Assembly: GCA_010015655.1 (NCBI GenBank)
Contig: ML976661.1
Coordinates: 661,781-696,619, forward strand
Direction: 5' to 3'
Length of the DNA stretch: 34,839 nucleotides
From: Bimuria novae-zelandiae CBS 107.79
Taxonomy: Eukaryota; Ascomycota; Dothideomycetes; Pleosporales; Didymosphaeriaceae
Made by a program: the position numbers and the translations under genes. Shown one piece after another: positions 32,234 through 34,839 of this stretch (the first letter of the stretch is position 1; every line of letters begins with the position of its first letter). The notes below the pieces were generated by a model. That model did not search any database and was not told the origin of the DNA. It saw nothing but the letters and a program-made list of their open reading frames with translations.

Positions 32234-33928
32234 ATGTCTGTTCTTGCCTTGAAAGCGCTGGATTACGGCGCCGAAAAGCTGCCGGACAAGCTGTTTGAAG
32301 CGATTCCGGGCGGCTTCTTCACGCCAGCAGAAAAGAAACAAGCCAAATCGAAGGCGAACCGGCGGCCAGCACGTGAGAATCAGCGGAGAAAGAGCGAGCA
32401 GCGCGACGGCGGCAGACGACGTTCGCGGCGAGAGCGCCCTCCCCCGAGCGACTACTCGGGCTACAGCAGCTACGACGACACCGACTACGAGCGCGACCAG
32501 CGCCGCCAGGGGCGACGTCGCCGCGTGCAGAGCCTCGGACGCAGCCCGAGTCGCGGGCGGCATAACCACCAGCGCAGCAGCGACTTTGACGGCGGGTACG
32601 ACGAGCATAGCAGCATGAACCGAGAGCGGGCAGACCGCGGTCCCCAGTTCGCGCCTCCTCCTCCTGCTGAGTACAAGCCATATGCCTCTCCGCCGCCGGC
32701 GACGGGTGGAGCCTATGACGCATACCAGCACCGGCCATCGTCGGCAAGGCAAACCCCAGGATACCCTCCCCAGGTAAATACCGCCTTTCGTACTCGAAGC
32801 GCGACACTTCCGGTCGGCCGCTCTGCGCCTACACCGCACCAGCTGTTGCGGAAGAAGCTCGTGGGCAGGTCGCCGTCGAATATGTCGACCGCTTTCCCCC
32901 CTACTGTTCCCTATCCTACTTCTCCTAGAATGGAGTCGCTGCGCTCCGGCACTCCTCTTGGTGCTTCTTTTTCGCCCTCCTACGAGCCGCCTCTTGCGGC
33001 CCTGCTCAGTCGGCCAGCTACTAACTCATCCCAGCCGACCTCACACACAGCAGCGCGCTACACGCCAGGACCTGACTATGCGCCATCACCTGTGCAGGTG
33101 AATGCGCCCATTCCCCCGCCGCCCGCCGTTGCCTACGCGCCTTACAACCCCGCCGACTATGCGGCTCAGAGCACAGGCTATCACGCGCCTGGGAATGCCT
33201 ATCCATCGCCACCGCCGTTCTATCGGCAATTGTCGCGTTCGCAGCCCTCGCTAGCCCAGTCTCCGTATCCAGACAACCAAGTCGCAGCCTACGACGCACC
33301 ACCACCGGGCCGCCATGGCAGTTCCTCGTCCTCGCGCCGACATCGTCATCGCGATGACAGGCACCACAGGGCAAGGTCTGCTGGTCATCATGGTCGTTCT
33401 CGTAGCCGCGTCACTGATAAGTTCCGTGGCAGGTTTGAGGATATGGACTTGAATGACAAAAACTTGACGGCTTCGGTGGGAGGTGCGTTAGCTGGAGGAC
33501 TGGCTGGTAGGGCTGTAGGACATGGAACGCTAAGTACTCTTATAGGAACGGGTATCGGCGCGTTCGGCGGCAGAGAGTTTGAGAAGAGGCACGAGAAGTA
33601 AGTGGAGAGGTGTGGTGTTGGTGTCGCGGATTCGCCGAGCGTTGATGTGTGGATTGTTGTTGCGCGTGGAATCCCTAAACGATTTACTGATTTGCCACCT
33701 TTCGTTTGCAGGAAGAAAAGCGAGCGTCCAGCTTTGCGAGTGAAGGAACCGCGCGGCCAAAGCGGAAGTCGAAGTCGCCGACGGGGCTACCCCAGGTCGC
33801 CGTCCCGTAGGCCAAGGCGAGACGATTTTTCCAGCGGTGAAGAAAGCTATAGCGACACCTCTGATGCTGACAACCGTCGTGTTGCACGAAGACGGAGACA
33901 TCGGAGCCGCCGAGATTCTGACCATTGA
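32234..33928 (+). CDS. proline/arginine-rich protein with glycine-zipper segment
   Basis: Exons are 32234-33597 and 33712-33928, with a 114-bp phase-2 intron (GTAAGT donor, CAG acceptor), giving 526 aa. The N-terminus (MSVLALKALDYGAEKLPDKL) is a short amphipathic stretch. Residues about 45-130 are Arg/Ser-rich; about 140-370 are a disordered Pro/Tyr/Ser region (PPPPAEYKPYASPPPATGG and similar). Residues about 410-450 carry a glycine-zipper (SVGGALAGGLAGRAVGHG, IGTGIGAFGG) resembling the glycine-zipper 2TM motif, able to form membrane-associated helices. The tail encoded by exon 2 is SR/RR-rich and acidic-serine (SSGEESYSDTSDADNRR). I do not recognise a named family. A second possible intron (32774-33034) lies wholly in frame. 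The CRE-like site upstream may link it to stress regulation. Confidence 0.75.
32774..33034 (+). other. candidate in-frame retained intron (exitron)
   Basis: Within exon 1, CAG|GTAAAT at 32774 and TACTAAC (33019-33025) nine bases before CAG at 33032-33034 form a good fungal intron. The segment is 261 bp, starts on a codon boundary and contains no stop, so splicing would remove exactly 87 residues (from VNTAF to NSSQ) and leave the frame unchanged. Both isoforms are therefore possible. Confidence 0.45.
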
Positions 33929-34839
33929 GGAGTTCCTGTTTGGCTACTCCATGTATTACTTTCTTCATTGTGTTGATTTGCTCGTTTTGGGAATGGAGTA
34001 GCGTTCGCTTGCAGGCTACGTATATTTTTCCGTTTTCGCCAACGACCTTACGAATCATGACGGATAGAGGAAGGGTGTGTATCAGGTTAGGATGGCTTGG
34101 CGAGGGTACTCGGTTTGGTTTCCTTTGTATGTCTAGCGGTTGCAGGCCCGATTAGACTTCACCAGATGCCTTTGCCGGAGCACCTCCGGGAGTCCGAGCA
34201 GAGCCGCATCATCATGTCAAGGCTACCTTGCCCGGGGTGTTTGAGCGGTCACGCACGTCCTGAGTTTTGAGATCGAATGAAAAAATTTGTATGCTGGTGG
34301 CCGGCGACATTTGTACGTGACAAGCAATTGCAGCGATTCTTTTGCATCATAGTCACGCCCGCAATACTTGACGTGTTTGCTAGCGGGCTAGGGGACCGTA
34401 GTGGGAAAGTATAGCCATAATTCAAGATCAAATCTTTACAATCGACATGTGTGTAAGCCGTCACGGCGTGGCTCGGCCCACGTGAAGCTTACTAGTCGTT
34501 CTAGCTTGTTTCCAAGCTCCTTCTGGTCCTTCTAGCCGTTTTCTAGAGCAACAACAAGCCCTCACGCGCCAGGTATGGCGAGCCTCAGGGTCGTGTCAGT
34601 TCCACAAATGTCACCACAATCGTATGAAACCGCCCGGCGGAGTGGGAAAGGGGTGTGGCTGCGTGGGGGCGTGCTTACCATGCGGTGAGTATATAATAGG
34701 GTAAAGTGCGCTGTAGGCATGCGAATCGAGATCGTCGTCGCTTGGTTAACGTCGCATACCACGTCGCGAATCACACAGCGTGACGAAGCACTTTCCTTAT
34801 TTAGTAGCCGGAAATCATTTTATAGTAGATTTTTATTTC
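33929..34839. other. downstream intergenic region
   Basis: It holds the presumed 3' flank of the glycine-zipper gene and about 800 bp in which no gene, RNA or repeat is recognised up to the window end. Confidence 0.45.

Noticed and set aside
32117..32839. 240-codon leftward frame opposite the glycine-zipper gene
   Set aside because: It is Arg/Ala/Val-rich low complexity produced by the complementary strand of a GC-rich repetitive coding region, with no domain.

Overview
This window is nuclear DNA of a filamentous ascomycete (Pezizomycotina; Dothideomycetes is my guess). The evidence is intron-bearing genes with 46-114 bp introns and CTAAC-type branch points, fungal-only families (DUF7136, fungal PIP-kinase-like, Pho85-type cyclin), and AT-rich repeats carrying the CpA-to-TpA pattern of repeat-induced point mutation (RIP).

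Layout. 1-2628 is a nested wreck: a pogo/Fot1-like transposon (1-545) abuts a RIP-destroyed Ty1/copia retrotransposon with its 3' LTR (546-about 1912), which in turn abuts a DUF7136 secreted-protein gene that has lost its 5' end. 3335-3724 encodes a 97-aa secreted protein with eight cysteines. 4015-6077 (-) is a seven-exon vanillyl-alcohol oxidase. 7036-9160 is a complete pogo-like element with 47-bp inverted repeats and TA target duplication; its transposase is clean in the first 1.05 kb and broken afterwards. It sits 84 bp upstream of COX11 (9245-10131, +), which converges on urease accessory protein UreG (10232-11156, -). A zinc-finger HIT protein with an RG-rich tail (11939-12608, +) follows, then an assembly gap beside poly(A).

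13380-16786 (-) holds two tandem BTB/POZ paralogues, both broken by in-frame stops that C-to-T or G-to-A changes would explain. 17881-19970 (-) is a Pho85/PHO80-type cyclin, followed by 2.6 kb without a recognisable gene. 22636-24264 is an apparently intact Tc1/mariner-like transposon with perfect 51-bp inverted repeats. 25026-26464 (-) resembles the plant 'pathogen-related protein' (SnoaL/NTF2-like). 28323-29639 is a second Tc1/mariner element whose ends are preserved while its transposase is RIP-destroyed, including the catalytic Glu. 29886-31080 (+) is a divergent PIP-kinase-like protein, and 32234-33928 (+) is a proline/arginine-rich protein with a glycine-zipper segment and an in-frame retainable intron.

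The genes do not form a pathway or cluster. Housekeeping genes (COX11, ureG, cyclin) are interspersed with accessory ones (secreted cysteine-rich protein, oxidase, BTB pair) and four transposable elements in different stages of decay. I did not find a convincing new multi-gene system. The most interesting signals are the intact transposon with non-TA flanks, the shared 17-bp-period repeats at both pogo ends, the segmental decay of one pogo element, the broken BTB pair and the candidate exitron.
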